Source: Spirosoma agri
Lineage (GTDB): Bacteria; Bacteroidota; Bacteroidia; Cytophagales; Spirosomataceae
DNA: 64,000 nt
Direction of reading: 5' to 3'
Assembly: GCF_010747415.1 (NCBI RefSeq)
Contig: NZ_JAAGNZ010000002.1
Span: forward strand, 310,001 to 374,000
Under the pieces are notes generated by a model, which worked only from the letters and a program-made list of their open reading frames with translations, made no database searches and was not told where the DNA came from. Position numbers and translations under genes: made by a program. This document shows positions 37,723 to 45,592 of this stretch, piece after piece (position 1 is the first letter of the stretch; every line of letters starts with the position of its first letter).

Positions 37723-38919
37723 TTAAATCCCATAAATCCCGGTTTTAAATCGTTCTATTGCTGCATTCAGCGTTATGAGGTCAAATTCGGATAGCGAAAC
37801 GCTTTTCTGCGCATTACGCAGGAGCCTGACTAGCTCGTCCGTTTCGGCCAGCGATGTACTGCTTTTTCGGGCCAGCGTTTCGGCAAATTCGTTGTCCAGA
37901 ACCGTCGTTGTCAACCCGTATTGCTCCCGAATATCAGCCAGAAAATACTGGATTTGCTTACGGGTCAGGTTATCGTGATCGCCTTGCTGAAAATACAACC
38001 GACCAACTGTTTTTACAAAATCAAGTGAGGTGTTCTGGGGTGGCTCAACGACGGGAATAATCCGCTGGGTTCGCTTCCCCGCAAAAAGAGCGTAAAAAAT
38101 TAAGCCGAATACAACCAGATAGTAGGCCCAGTTCAGGGCTGGCTGGCTCCATATATACCGCAGAATCGACTGCTGATCTTCGTCAAACCGCCCTTGCTTC
38201 TGGTACTCGTCCCAATACGTAGGCAATGCAGGCAAATAGGAAAGCGCTTTGAATGCATAATCCGACGTTTTGGGCGACAACACGTAGTAGTTGGTGAAAG
38301 CCAGCGGCAGGTTATGAATAAAGAATTGTCCTTTCCCGTACACAAACCGAATGAACACGGGTTCCTTTCGGGCATTTCGACCCAACACCGTAATCTGTTT
38401 ATTGTTGTTGATAGTCAGGAAGTTGCGCCCATCGTCGTGGAAGAAATTATAGCCGCTTGCTTTGGTGAGCTGTGGGTTGACGAAATTCTGACGGAGGGTC
38501 GAGTCTGCCTTGCCCGATTCTTTCACGGTGGCTTTAAATCCTAATACAGAGCACAGCGAATCAGGTAAGTCGTAGGCCGAGATGAAGACGTTGTTGCCGC
38601 GCCGAACATAAGCCAATAACTGTTTCTGATCGTTCCCGTCGATATTCAGATCCCGGCAGATGAACAGGTAATTGCTACGACCCGCTGGTTTGGTTTCGGT
38701 CAAAAAGTTATAGACCGGCAACCGTACGGTTTTTACGTTCGCTAACTGCACAACACCCGGCAACAGTTCATACAACGCTTGGGTGCCAAACGGGATTTTG
38801 TCGTCGTTTTCGTAGGTCGCTTTCCAGTCGAGCGGCTTGGGTTTATAATACTCGACGAGTACATAGCCCGCGACGGTGACAAGCAGAATAAGTAGGTATT
38901 TATTGGGTTTACGCAACAT
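37723..38919 (-). CDS. DUF4350 domain membrane protein
   Basis: 398 residues with one N-terminal transmembrane segment (about 8-25), a large extracytoplasmic region that includes the DUF4350 segment (NYLFICRDLNIDGNDQKQLL, VFISAYDLPDSL), and a second membrane segment near 280 (NWAYYLVVFGLIFYALFAG) followed by a cytoplasmic helical tail. DUF4350 genes cluster with MoxR/DUF58/DUF4129. Its start overlaps the end of the DUF4129 gene by 11 bases. Exact role unknown. Confidence 0.88.
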   Translation of the reverse strand: MLRKPNKYLLILLVTVAGYVLVEYYKPKPLDWKATYENDDKIPFGTQALYELLPGVVQLANVKTVRLPVYNFLTETKPAGRSNYLFICRDLNIDGNDQKQLLAYVRRGNNVFISAYDLPDSLCSVLGFKATVKESGKADSTLRQNFVNPQLTKASGYNFFHDDGRNFLTINNNKQITVLGRNARKEPVFIRFVYGKGQFFIHNLPLAFTNYYVLSPKTSDYAFKALSYLPALPTYWDEYQKQGRFDEDQQSILRYIWSQPALNWAYYLVVFGLIFYALFAGKRTQRIIPVVEPPQNTSLDFVKTVGRLYFQQGDHDNLTRKQIQYFLADIREQYGLTTTVLDNEFAETLARKSSTSLAETDELVRLLRNAQKSVSLSEFDLITLNAAIERFKTGIYGI

Positions 38920-39706
38920 CGGTCTTCACAGGACTACCCGTGCGTTTTACAGTATTCGGTTGAGAAACGGCTTGATTGACTACCGTAAACTGCTGCCTAA
39001 CCGCTTGAAAACTGGCTTCATTTACGGGAAAATTACCGTACCAGATAAATTCGAATTGCCGGGTCAGTTCCTCAAAATCAGCCCGAATGGTTGTGTTCGC
39101 CAATTCATAAACGTACTGTCGATTGGTTTTGTCGGGTTTATAGACAATCAATCCCGAGTCGGTCAGGCGTTTAAGCGTTTGCAGATACGATAAGCGAACG
39201 GCAAGGCGAAAATTACCCTGACTGATGGCTTCGTCAATAACAGTATCGAAATCGATCTCGTGAATGTTTTCGACCAGATTCTCGTAATCCAGCCCACCTG
39301 GCTGCGCCCTCTTACTGAACAACTCCCCAAGCACTTCGGCTTTCATGAGCAGATAGATAACAGCCGCAGCAACCCCCGCCAGAATAGCGTATTGCCAGAC
39401 ATTTTTATAAGCCGCACTGTTCAGAAAATCCACGAACCGACGGTAGAGCCAGTTCAGAATACGGGCTACCGGATTTTCGGGTGGTGGGCCTTCATTATCG
39501 TATTGGTAATCGTGATCGGTCTGGTAATCACGGATCTTTTCGGGCGTGGGGTAACGCACCCGGACAGGTGAGCGGTCGTCGGGAGCCGCCACCGACTGGC
39601 TGATGGGCTTTGTCGGCTGAGCTGATAGGGGCACAGAAGCGCAGGCCAGCAGCATGATCAGCGTAGCGGCCCAAAGTAGCCGGTAAGTCTTAAAAACTAC
39701 CTTCAT
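38909..39706 (-). CDS. DUF4129 domain membrane protein
   Basis: 265 residues with a signal or anchor (about 1-30), a membrane segment near 105-125 (AILAGVAAAVIYLLMKAEVL), and the cytoplasmic DUF4129 domain at the C-terminus (RLAVRLSYLQTLKRLTDSGLI, YVYELANTTIRADFEELTRQFE, WYGNFPV). The same domain is found in membrane transglutaminase-type proteins and in MoxR operons. The start overlaps the membrane-protein gene upstream by 17 bases, indicating coupled translation. Confidence 0.9.
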   Translation of the reverse strand: MKVVFKTYRLLWAATLIMLLACASVPLSAQPTKPISQSVAAPDDRSPVRVRYPTPEKIRDYQTDHDYQYDNEGPPPENPVARILNWLYRRFVDFLNSAAYKNVWQYAILAGVAAAVIYLLMKAEVLGELFSKRAQPGGLDYENLVENIHEIDFDTVIDEAISQGNFRLAVRLSYLQTLKRLTDSGLIVYKPDKTNRQYVYELANTTIRADFEELTRQFEFIWYGNFPVNEASFQAVRQQFTVVNQAVSQPNTVKRTGSPVKTDVA

Positions 39707-40580
39707 CCGTTGATCGGGGTTGACTGGGGTTTGTACCGATCGAGTCGATGGCTGAAATCAGCCCGCGACCTTCCTGCCGTTCGACCAGATTTGTGTATTG
39801 AAACCCAATGGCTGTGTAAAGTACCGCATTGAGTAACGTTCGACCCACAATACCGATAACGCTGGCCAGCGTGAACCACACCGTCGACAAATTGGGCAGT
39901 AGTTTCGCACCGATAAGAAAGCCAATCACGCCATTCGGAAGCTGAAAAATGAGTCCTACGATCGCGACGATGATGCCTATCACAAGAATAATTCCGAAGG
40001 TCGACCACCACTTATCTCGAATGAGTCTAAAACAACGTTCCCAGGTCATGCCGAAGTCGGTTCCCTCGAAGGCTGTGACGGCCAGCGCGAGCGATAAGAC
40101 GACGGCAACGTACACACCCGGAATAAAGAGAAAGACGAAGCCGACGCCCGTAACGATCGAACTAAGGATCGAAATGACGACCGCACGACCAATCATCGGC
40201 TGAACTTCAGCCCATACATCCGAAACCATGATCGGTCCGCCGTTCGTGCGTTCATACACCTTCATGTGGGCATACGTCGTCAGAATAACGACCACATTGG
40301 CCAGAATACCCAGTATGATCACCAGCCAGAACGTGGGGGAAGCAAACTGGCTCATAACCTGAAAGATGGCCATTGGGTTAGGGCTTTTGCCATTGCTTGT
40401 TTCTGCCGCGATCGCCAGCACTCTCGACTGGAGAATGCCCGTGGCAATGCCGGCTCCCAGGGCCACCGGACCAACGATGTACAGCAAGGATAGGCCCAGG
40501 CTACGGAAGTTTTCGCTGATGTACTGAAACGTTACATTGATCTTGTTGCCAAAATCGCGCTGTTGAAAAAGTGGAATCAT
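39690..40580 (-). CDS. Multi-spanning membrane protein of the MoxR operon
   Basis: 296 residues with about six hydrophobic segments (for example LLYIVGPVALGAGIATGI, FWLVIILGILANVVVILTT, FGIILVIGIIVAIVGLIF), and polar ends. It resembles the uncharacterised membrane domain often found beside SpoIIM and RDD genes, similar to glycerophosphodiesterase membrane domains. The ATG overlaps the SpoIIM stop (ATGA). No catalytic motif seen. Confidence 0.75.
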   Translation of the reverse strand: MIPLFQQRDFGNKINVTFQYISENFRSLGLSLLYIVGPVALGAGIATGILQSRVLAIAAETSNGKSPNPMAIFQVMSQFASPTFWLVIILGILANVVVILTTYAHMKVYERTNGGPIMVSDVWAEVQPMIGRAVVISILSSIVTGVGFVFLFIPGVYVAVVLSLALAVTAFEGTDFGMTWERCFRLIRDKWWSTFGIILVIGIIVAIVGLIFQLPNGVIGFLIGAKLLPNLSTVWFTLASVIGIVGRTLLNAVLYTAIGFQYTNLVERQEGRGLISAIDSIGTNPSQPRSTDEGSF

Positions 40581-41530
40581 GGTTGGCCAGTACGGTTAAG
40601 TGAGATAGGATACAGGATAAAATACCAGATGATGAAGGCGGCAGAAACCAAAATTATACTGCCGCTGACAACGGGCGGTAGGATTAGCCGGGTAATGAAA
40701 CTTTCCAGAAAACCGGCCATAATGAAGATCGGAACAAGCCCAATGGCAATTTTGAGGCCCTGTTTACTTCCCCGCTTGAATGATTCCAGCCGGGAGTAAG
40801 TCCCCGGAAAAAGCAAACTGTTCCCGACCGTCAGTCCGGCACAACCGGCAATCACGATCGCCGAAATTTCGAGTGTGCCGTGTATCCAGATTTTAAGCAC
40901 CGAGTCGAGCAGTAAGCCGCGTTCGTAGAAAAAATATTGAAAAGAACCGAGCATAACGCCGTTGTAGAACAGCATAGCCATCGTGCCGAACGAGGCAAAC
41001 AGGCCGAATATAAATGTGCGGAAGGCCACGTAAATGTTGTTGAGGGTGATCTGGATAAACATGGACCCCTGATCATGGCTGCTATATACGCCCAGCGGAT
41101 CACCTTTTTTGATGTTTTCGAGCGTCATGTTCACGTACTGATCGCCCAGAATTAACCGAACGAACGTGTTGTCATGGGCCGCCGAGACCCATCCCAGCAG
41201 GCAGGCAACCAGGAAAATAATCGCCGATACGGCCAGCAACCGGTGCGACTGACGAAACAACAGCGGCAACTCATATTTCCAGAACGTGATGAACCGGCTG
41301 CGATCATCGCGCCGATTTTGCATCAGCCCCCGGTGCATCTGGGCGGTCAACCCGTTGAGGTAGCGCGTAACATTGGAGTCTGGATAGAACGTCCGGGCAT
41401 ACGACAGATCATCGGTCAGCTCCACGAAGCGATCCGTCAGTTCATCCGGATCTGTCCGCACTACTGCCGAATTTTGTTCGATAGCACGCCATTTGTCGGT
41501 GTTGCGTTTAACGAAAAGGGCTTCACGCAT
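40577..41530 (-). CDS. SpoIIM-like (stage II sporulation protein M family) membrane protein
   Basis: 317 residues. An N-terminal helical part (MREALFVKRNTDKWRAIEQN) precedes a membrane domain with about five segments typical of the SpoIIM/DUF95 family (NIYVAFRTFIFGLFASFG, WIHGTLEISAIVIAGCAGL). In non-spore formers this family accompanies RDD and MoxR genes. It is the first gene of the eight-gene minus-strand operon and is divergent from the RDD gene. Its sporulation name does not imply spores here. Confidence 0.88.
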   Translation of the reverse strand: MREALFVKRNTDKWRAIEQNSAVVRTDPDELTDRFVELTDDLSYARTFYPDSNVTRYLNGLTAQMHRGLMQNRRDDRSRFITFWKYELPLLFRQSHRLLAVSAIIFLVACLLGWVSAAHDNTFVRLILGDQYVNMTLENIKKGDPLGVYSSHDQGSMFIQITLNNIYVAFRTFIFGLFASFGTMAMLFYNGVMLGSFQYFFYERGLLLDSVLKIWIHGTLEISAIVIAGCAGLTVGNSLLFPGTYSRLESFKRGSKQGLKIAIGLVPIFIMAGFLESFITRLILPPVVSGSIILVSAAFIIWYFILYPISLNRTGQP

Positions 41531-41600
41531 AAGGTATCGGTTCGTTGGTGCTGTGCTAGCGTACGGGTTGATAATGTCGGTGGTGAAATTTGGTTATTTG

Positions 41601-41634
41601 TTGACTAAGAACAAAAGAAAGGTTGTTAATTTTG
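41601..41634 (+). promoter_or_regulatory. Promoter for the RDD gene (TTG-N23-TAATTTTG)
   Basis: A TTG at 41601-41603 and the -7 box TAATTTTG at 41627-41634 lie 66 bases before the RDD ATG. The spacer is slightly long. Confidence 0.45.
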
Positions 41635-41699
41635 ACGATTCGACTGTTTAAGCGGTAAGTTGCCGCTGACACGTTTCTACCGACGACAACGCACCGATC

Positions 41700-42395
41700 A
41701 TGGCTGTTGCAATCCGCACGTCCCAAAATGTCTTACTGGAATACGAACCGGCCAGCGTTGGTGAACGGATTCTGGCTGCCATGACCGATTACCTGGTGAT
41801 CTTCGGTTGGGTGGCGCTCATGATCATGCTGCCGGCTCAGTCAGGCATACGAACGGGCCGATTTTATGTCATTTTCGTAATGTTCCCCGTAGTTGCGTAT
41901 GACCTGATTTCTGAATGGTTTCTCAATGGCCGAAGTATCGGTAAACTAGCCCTAGGCATCCGGGTCGTCATGCTCGATGGGTCACCGCCCGGTATCGGTG
42001 CTTACCTGATTCGGTGGGTACTTCGGATCGTAGAGTCCGCGGCTTTTCTGGGGGGTGTTGTGCCGATTATTACTGTAGCTGTCAATGGAAAAGGGCAGCG
42101 GCTGGGCGATATTGCCGCTGGAACGACGGTCGTTAAGCTGAAACCGGCGGTTTCGCTGGACGACATTCTGATTCGTCCGCTGGATGAACAGTACGTCGTT
42201 CAGTTTCCGGATATCCGCATGCTGAGCGATCGCGATATCGGTATCGTTCGGGAAGCGTTACGGTGGGGCGATCCGCAGATAGTAATGCGTACGGCCGACA
42301 AGCTGAAAGAAGTAACGGGTATTCAAACGAGCCTGACCGATCGGGCCTTTCTGGAAACGGTTCTCAGCGATTATCAGTTTATAACAACACAGTAG
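41700..42395 (+). CDS. RDD-family membrane protein
   Basis: 231 residues with three hydrophobic segments and the RDD pattern: Arg in VGERILAAMTDYLVI (here R-A-A-M-T-D), SEWFLNGRSIGKLALGIRVV, and a late GQRLGDIAAGTTVVKLK. A cytoplasmic tail of about 80 residues follows. Some RDD proteins are transporters, but the role here is unknown. It is divergent from the SpoIIM/MoxR operon, a common arrangement. Confidence 0.9.
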   Translation: MAVAIRTSQNVLLEYEPASVGERILAAMTDYLVIFGWVALMIMLPAQSGIRTGRFYVIFVMFPVVAYDLISEWFLNGRSIGKLALGIRVVMLDGSPPGIGAYLIRWVLRIVESAAFLGGVVPIITVAVNGKGQRLGDIAAGTTVVKLKPAVSLDDILIRPLDEQYVVQFPDIRMLSDRDIGIVREALRWGDPQIVMRTADKLKEVTGIQTSLTDRAFLETVLSDYQFITTQ

Positions 42396-42461
42396 CCCGG
42401 ACAACTATGTCTGGGTATCAGTAATCTATTATTGAACGCCCGGTCGATCACGTCCGGGCTA
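42393..42461. terminator. Inverted repeat between the RDD and M20 genes
   Basis: Arms tagcccggac (42393-42402, including the RDD stop) and gtccgggcta (42452-42461) pair over 10 bases around a 49-base loop and end 5 bases before the M20 ATG. Confidence 0.4.
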
Positions 42462-42466
42462 CGCTC

Positions 42467-43666
42467 ATGCTCGAATCAATCAAATCGCTCGCCCGGCAGT
42501 ACGCGGCTGATATTGTGCAAACCCGTCGGCACCTTCACGCGTACCCGGAGCTTTCCTTCCATGAACATAACACGGCTCGTTTTGTGGCCGATCAATTGAA
42601 GGCTATTGGCATCACGCCACAGGAAGGCGTAGCGGATACGGGTCTGGTTGCCCTCATCGAAGGAACCAAAGGCGCTTCGGCAACTACCTCGAAAGTAATT
42701 GGCCTGCGGGCCGATATGGACGCCCTTCCAATTCATGAAGCGAATAACGTACCCTACAAATCGACCGTTGAAGGGGTGATGCACGCCTGCGGACACGATG
42801 CCCACACGGCCAGCCTGCTTGGGGTAGCCCGCATCCTGCATGTGCTGCGTGATCAGTTCGAGGGAACGGTAAAACTGGTTTTCCAGCCCGGCGAAGAAAA
42901 AGCGCCCGGTGGCGCGTCGCTCATGATCAAAGAGGGTGTACTGACCAATCCCGCGCCCATCAGTATGATCGGGCAGCACGTCGCCCCCAACATTCCGGTT
43001 GGTAAGATTGGGTTCCGCGAAGGTATGTACATGGCCAGTACGGACGAGATTTACATGACTGTCCGGGGTAAAGGTGGTCATGCTGCTATGCCCGACAACC
43101 TCGTTGACCCGGTCCTGATCGCGTCTCACATTATCGTGGCGCTGCAACAGATCATCAGCCGGAACCGGCCACCAGCCAGCCCATCCGTATTGTCGTTCGG
43201 TCGCTTCATTGCCGATGGCGTTACGAATGTGATTCCCAACGAAGTCAAGATCGAAGGTACGTTCCGGTGCATGAACGAAGAATGGCGGGAAGAGGGTAAA
43301 CAGCGCATGGTCAAACTGGCCCAGGGCATTGCTGAAGCAATGGGTGGTTCGTGTGAGTTTACGGTCGTACATGGTTATCCTTTCCTGAAAAATCACCCCG
43401 AATTGACCCGTCGCGTCCGGGCACAGGCAACCGAATACATGGGTGCTGAAAATATCGTCGATCTCGATTTGTGGATGGCCGGAGAAGATTTTGCGTTCTA
43501 CTCGCAGATAGTCGATTCCTGTTTCTATCGACTCGGAACCCGTAACGAAGCACGGGGAATCATTTCCGGGGTCCACACGCCGACATTCGACATCGATGAA
43601 GCCGCTCTGGAAACCGGGGCCGGGCTTATGAGCTGGCTGGCGGTTCAGGAGCTGAGTGTGATGTAG
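42467..43666 (+). CDS. M20-family metallo-amidohydrolase
   Basis: 399 residues of the M20D amidohydrolase group (hippurate hydrolase, N-acyl amino acid and N-acetyl-diaminopimelate deacetylases). Metal-ligand motifs are GLRADMDALPI, MHACGHDAHTASLLG (residues about 105-119), FQPGEEKAPGGA, and the late VHTPTFDIDEAAL. The dimerisation lid lies at about 190-300. It cleaves an acyl group from an amino acid or peptide; the exact substrate is open. There is no signal peptide, so it is cytoplasmic. Confidence 0.93.
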   Translation: MLESIKSLARQYAADIVQTRRHLHAYPELSFHEHNTARFVADQLKAIGITPQEGVADTGLVALIEGTKGASATTSKVIGLRADMDALPIHEANNVPYKSTVEGVMHACGHDAHTASLLGVARILHVLRDQFEGTVKLVFQPGEEKAPGGASLMIKEGVLTNPAPISMIGQHVAPNIPVGKIGFREGMYMASTDEIYMTVRGKGGHAAMPDNLVDPVLIASHIIVALQQIISRNRPPASPSVLSFGRFIADGVTNVIPNEVKIEGTFRCMNEEWREEGKQRMVKLAQGIAEAMGGSCEFTVVHGYPFLKNHPELTRRVRAQATEYMGAENIVDLDLWMAGEDFAFYSQIVDSCFYRLGTRNEARGIISGVHTPTFDIDEAALETGAGLMSWLAVQELSVM

Positions 43667-43739
43667 TCTAAGGGTTAAGTTTGTCAAAAGGTCATAAGAT
43701 CAAGTAGTTATACGCTTTTGGGGGCTGCCTGTTCCTGGT

Positions 43740-43779
43740 AATTTCATGCCGAAACCTTATCCTTTTTCGGTATGAAATT
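43740..43779. promoter_or_regulatory. Hairpin covering the start codon of the S9 peptidase fragment
   Basis: Arms 43740-43754 (aatttcatgccgaaa) and 43765-43779 (tttcggtatgaaatt) pair over 15 bases with one G-U. The ATG at 43772 lies inside the right arm. Confidence 0.55.
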
Positions 43780-44389
43780 ACCCATCCTACTTGGTCTCGA
43801 ACTGACCACTATGGTTAGTGGCTGCTCGCAGAAAAGTCACGAGTCTGATCCTCCAGCGACTCGCCAACAACCCGTTACAGACACCTACTTCGGTAAAGCG
43901 GTAGTCGATAATTATCGATGGCTCGAAGACATGAATAAGCCGGAGGTGAAAGACTGGTTCAAGGCGCAGGGTGACCACACAAACGAACTACTCTACCAGA
44001 TTCCGGGCCGCGATAGTCTGGTCAATACCTTCTTGCAGTACGACGCGTTGCGGTCAGTTCGGTATGGCGATGTCAGACAGCGGGGCAATCGCTATTTCTA
44101 CCGAAAAACGCTGTCGTCGGAGAACGTGGGCAAACTGTATTATCGGGAAGGAAAAACCGGTCCGGAGGTATTACTTTTCGACCCCGTCGCCTACGATACG
44201 AAAAAGACCTATTCCATATCGGGTTGCTCGCCCAGCGATCAGGGACCCCATATAGCTATTGGCTTGCAGGAGGGTGGCACTGAAATTTCGATCCTGCGCA
44301 CGATGGCTGTCGATACCAAAACTTTTCGGCCCGAAAATATCACCGCCGTTTTCGGGGGAGGGGTAGTCTGGCCATTTTACGGAAGATAA
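43772..44389 (+). pseudogene. Prolyl oligopeptidase (S9A), N-terminal fragment
   Basis: 205 residues with a lipobox-like start (MVSGC), then the S9A N-terminal region VTDTYFGKAVVDNYRWLEDM and the beginning of the beta-propeller (RYFYRKTLSSENVGKLYYRE). The family is about 700 residues, so the rest of the propeller and the whole Ser-His-Asp hydrolase domain are missing. The frame ends at a taa just after FGGGVVW. Downstream there is no hydrolase in any frame, so the 3' part has been deleted. The product cannot be catalytic. Confidence 0.8.
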
Positions 44390-44862
44390 AAAGGTGACGT
44401 TCCGCAACTTTGTGAACAGGTATGCCTTCGCGCTCTGGCAGGTAGGTCACCCGGATTTCCAGCCAGCCGGAGTAGCCAAAAAATAGTTGCATTAAAATTG
44501 CATTAGTCCGCAGGCCACTTATGAGAAAAACGCGGCTCAACTAGCCAGTGTGGATAGAAAATTCATACGCTTACCTACGATGCATTTCGGTGACACCACG
44601 CAAGACTTGTAGGTATAAATACTTAACTATCAGTAGTTTGTAAATCTTTGAGCAACAACTAAAGCCTGGTTAGAAACGCTTAGTGCTGTTCGTGTCAACG
44701 CGCGTATAGTTTTGGGCGTTTTCAGTTATCTGACAATCGATCTTAGAATTGATCCGATCTATTGAAACTGTGTCTGAAAATTGCACAATCCATTCCTTGA
44801 TTGTTATACATTTGTATTTCCTTATATCGTTCTATTTGAAAGTTTAACTCGCTCTAAGCATT
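44367..44862 (+). other. Non-genic region with possible gene remnants
   Basis: One frame (starting 44367) reads as protein-like for 39 codons to a stop at 44484 (including FVNRYAFALWQVGHPDF). After stops, the same frame shows further coding-like pieces (near 44502-44607 and 44652-44750). I cannot name the family, and it does not read as the missing peptidase part. The promoter of the GMC operon lies at the right end. Confidence 0.35.
44807..44814 (+). promoter_or_regulatory. Promoter -7 box TACATTTG of the GMC operon
   Basis: TAnnTTTG with a TTG at 44781-44783 (23-base spacer), 48 bases before the ATG at 44863. Confidence 0.5.
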
Positions 44863-45504
44863 ATGAATAGAAGAGACGCCCTCATGCGGGTAGCTGCATT
44901 GGCCGGTGCAACCATGTCGTTGCCTGCTTTGGCTGATACACTCGAAGCTTCGGCTACCCGACGCGCCTTAACGGGCAAGCCGCTCTTTTTTACGGCCGAT
45001 CAGGATGCGACCGTCGCTGAACTGGCTGATACCATTATTCCGACGACCAAGACCCCTGGTGCCAAAGCCGCAAAGGTTAACGAAGTCATTGATATTATAG
45101 TGAAGGACTGCTACAAGCCTGACGATCAGCAACGCTTTTTGGAAGGACTTGCGCAGACTAACAAACTGAGTCAGGATGCCTACGGTAAGGCATTCGTACA
45201 GCTCGATCCAGCACAACGCATTGAGGTTGTGAAGAAACTCGAAGCCGACGCTAAGCAGCAGAAACTGGCGCAAATGAACGAAGAAAAGAGTGCTACGAAA
45301 GTGGAGAACTCACAGGCTGACCTTCAAATGCCCGGTGCTAAGAAACGATTTACTCCTTTCTTCACGATGATGAAAGACCTCACGCTGACGGGCTATTTCA
45401 CGTCTGAAATAGGCTGTACACAGGCGTTGGAGTATGTAGCCGTTCCAGGTCGTTACGACGGTTGTGTAACCATCAAACCCGGCCAGAAGGCGTGGGCCAT
45501 CTAA
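44863..45504 (+). CDS. Gluconate 2-dehydrogenase subunit 3 family protein (Tat signal)
   Basis: 213 residues. The start MNRRDALMRVAALAGATMSLPALA is a twin-arginine-like signal. The body has the family pattern: ATVAELADTIIPTTKTPGAKAA (about 48-69), DQQRFLEGL and the C-terminal FFTMMKDLTLTGYFTSEIG. This small subunit pairs with an FAD-containing GMC subunit, encoded 88 bases downstream. The GMC subunit has no signal of its own, so it is probably carried out by this one through the Tat pore. Confidence 0.92.
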   Translation: MNRRDALMRVAALAGATMSLPALADTLEASATRRALTGKPLFFTADQDATVAELADTIIPTTKTPGAKAAKVNEVIDIIVKDCYKPDDQQRFLEGLAQTNKLSQDAYGKAFVQLDPAQRIEVVKKLEADAKQQKLAQMNEEKSATKVENSQADLQMPGAKKRFTPFFTMMKDLTLTGYFTSEIGCTQALEYVAVPGRYDGCVTIKPGQKAWAI

Positions 45505-45592
45505 CTTGTAGTATCCAGACGCGAAGAACAAGACGTGATAAGGCTCCTGATCGAGTACACGTCGACCTTCGCTTCTCACTCCTTCAAAAATT

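Noticed and set aside
40577..41530. Sporulation function from the SpoIIM name
   Set aside because: Other spore genes are absent and this family commonly occurs with MoxR/RDD genes in bacteria that form no spores.
42476..43687. 403-codon open frame on the minus strand
   Set aside because: It lies exactly opposite the M20 amidohydrolase, whose motifs are clear; the antisense translation is low in recognisable motifs and rich in His/Arg/Asp, typical of a shadow frame.
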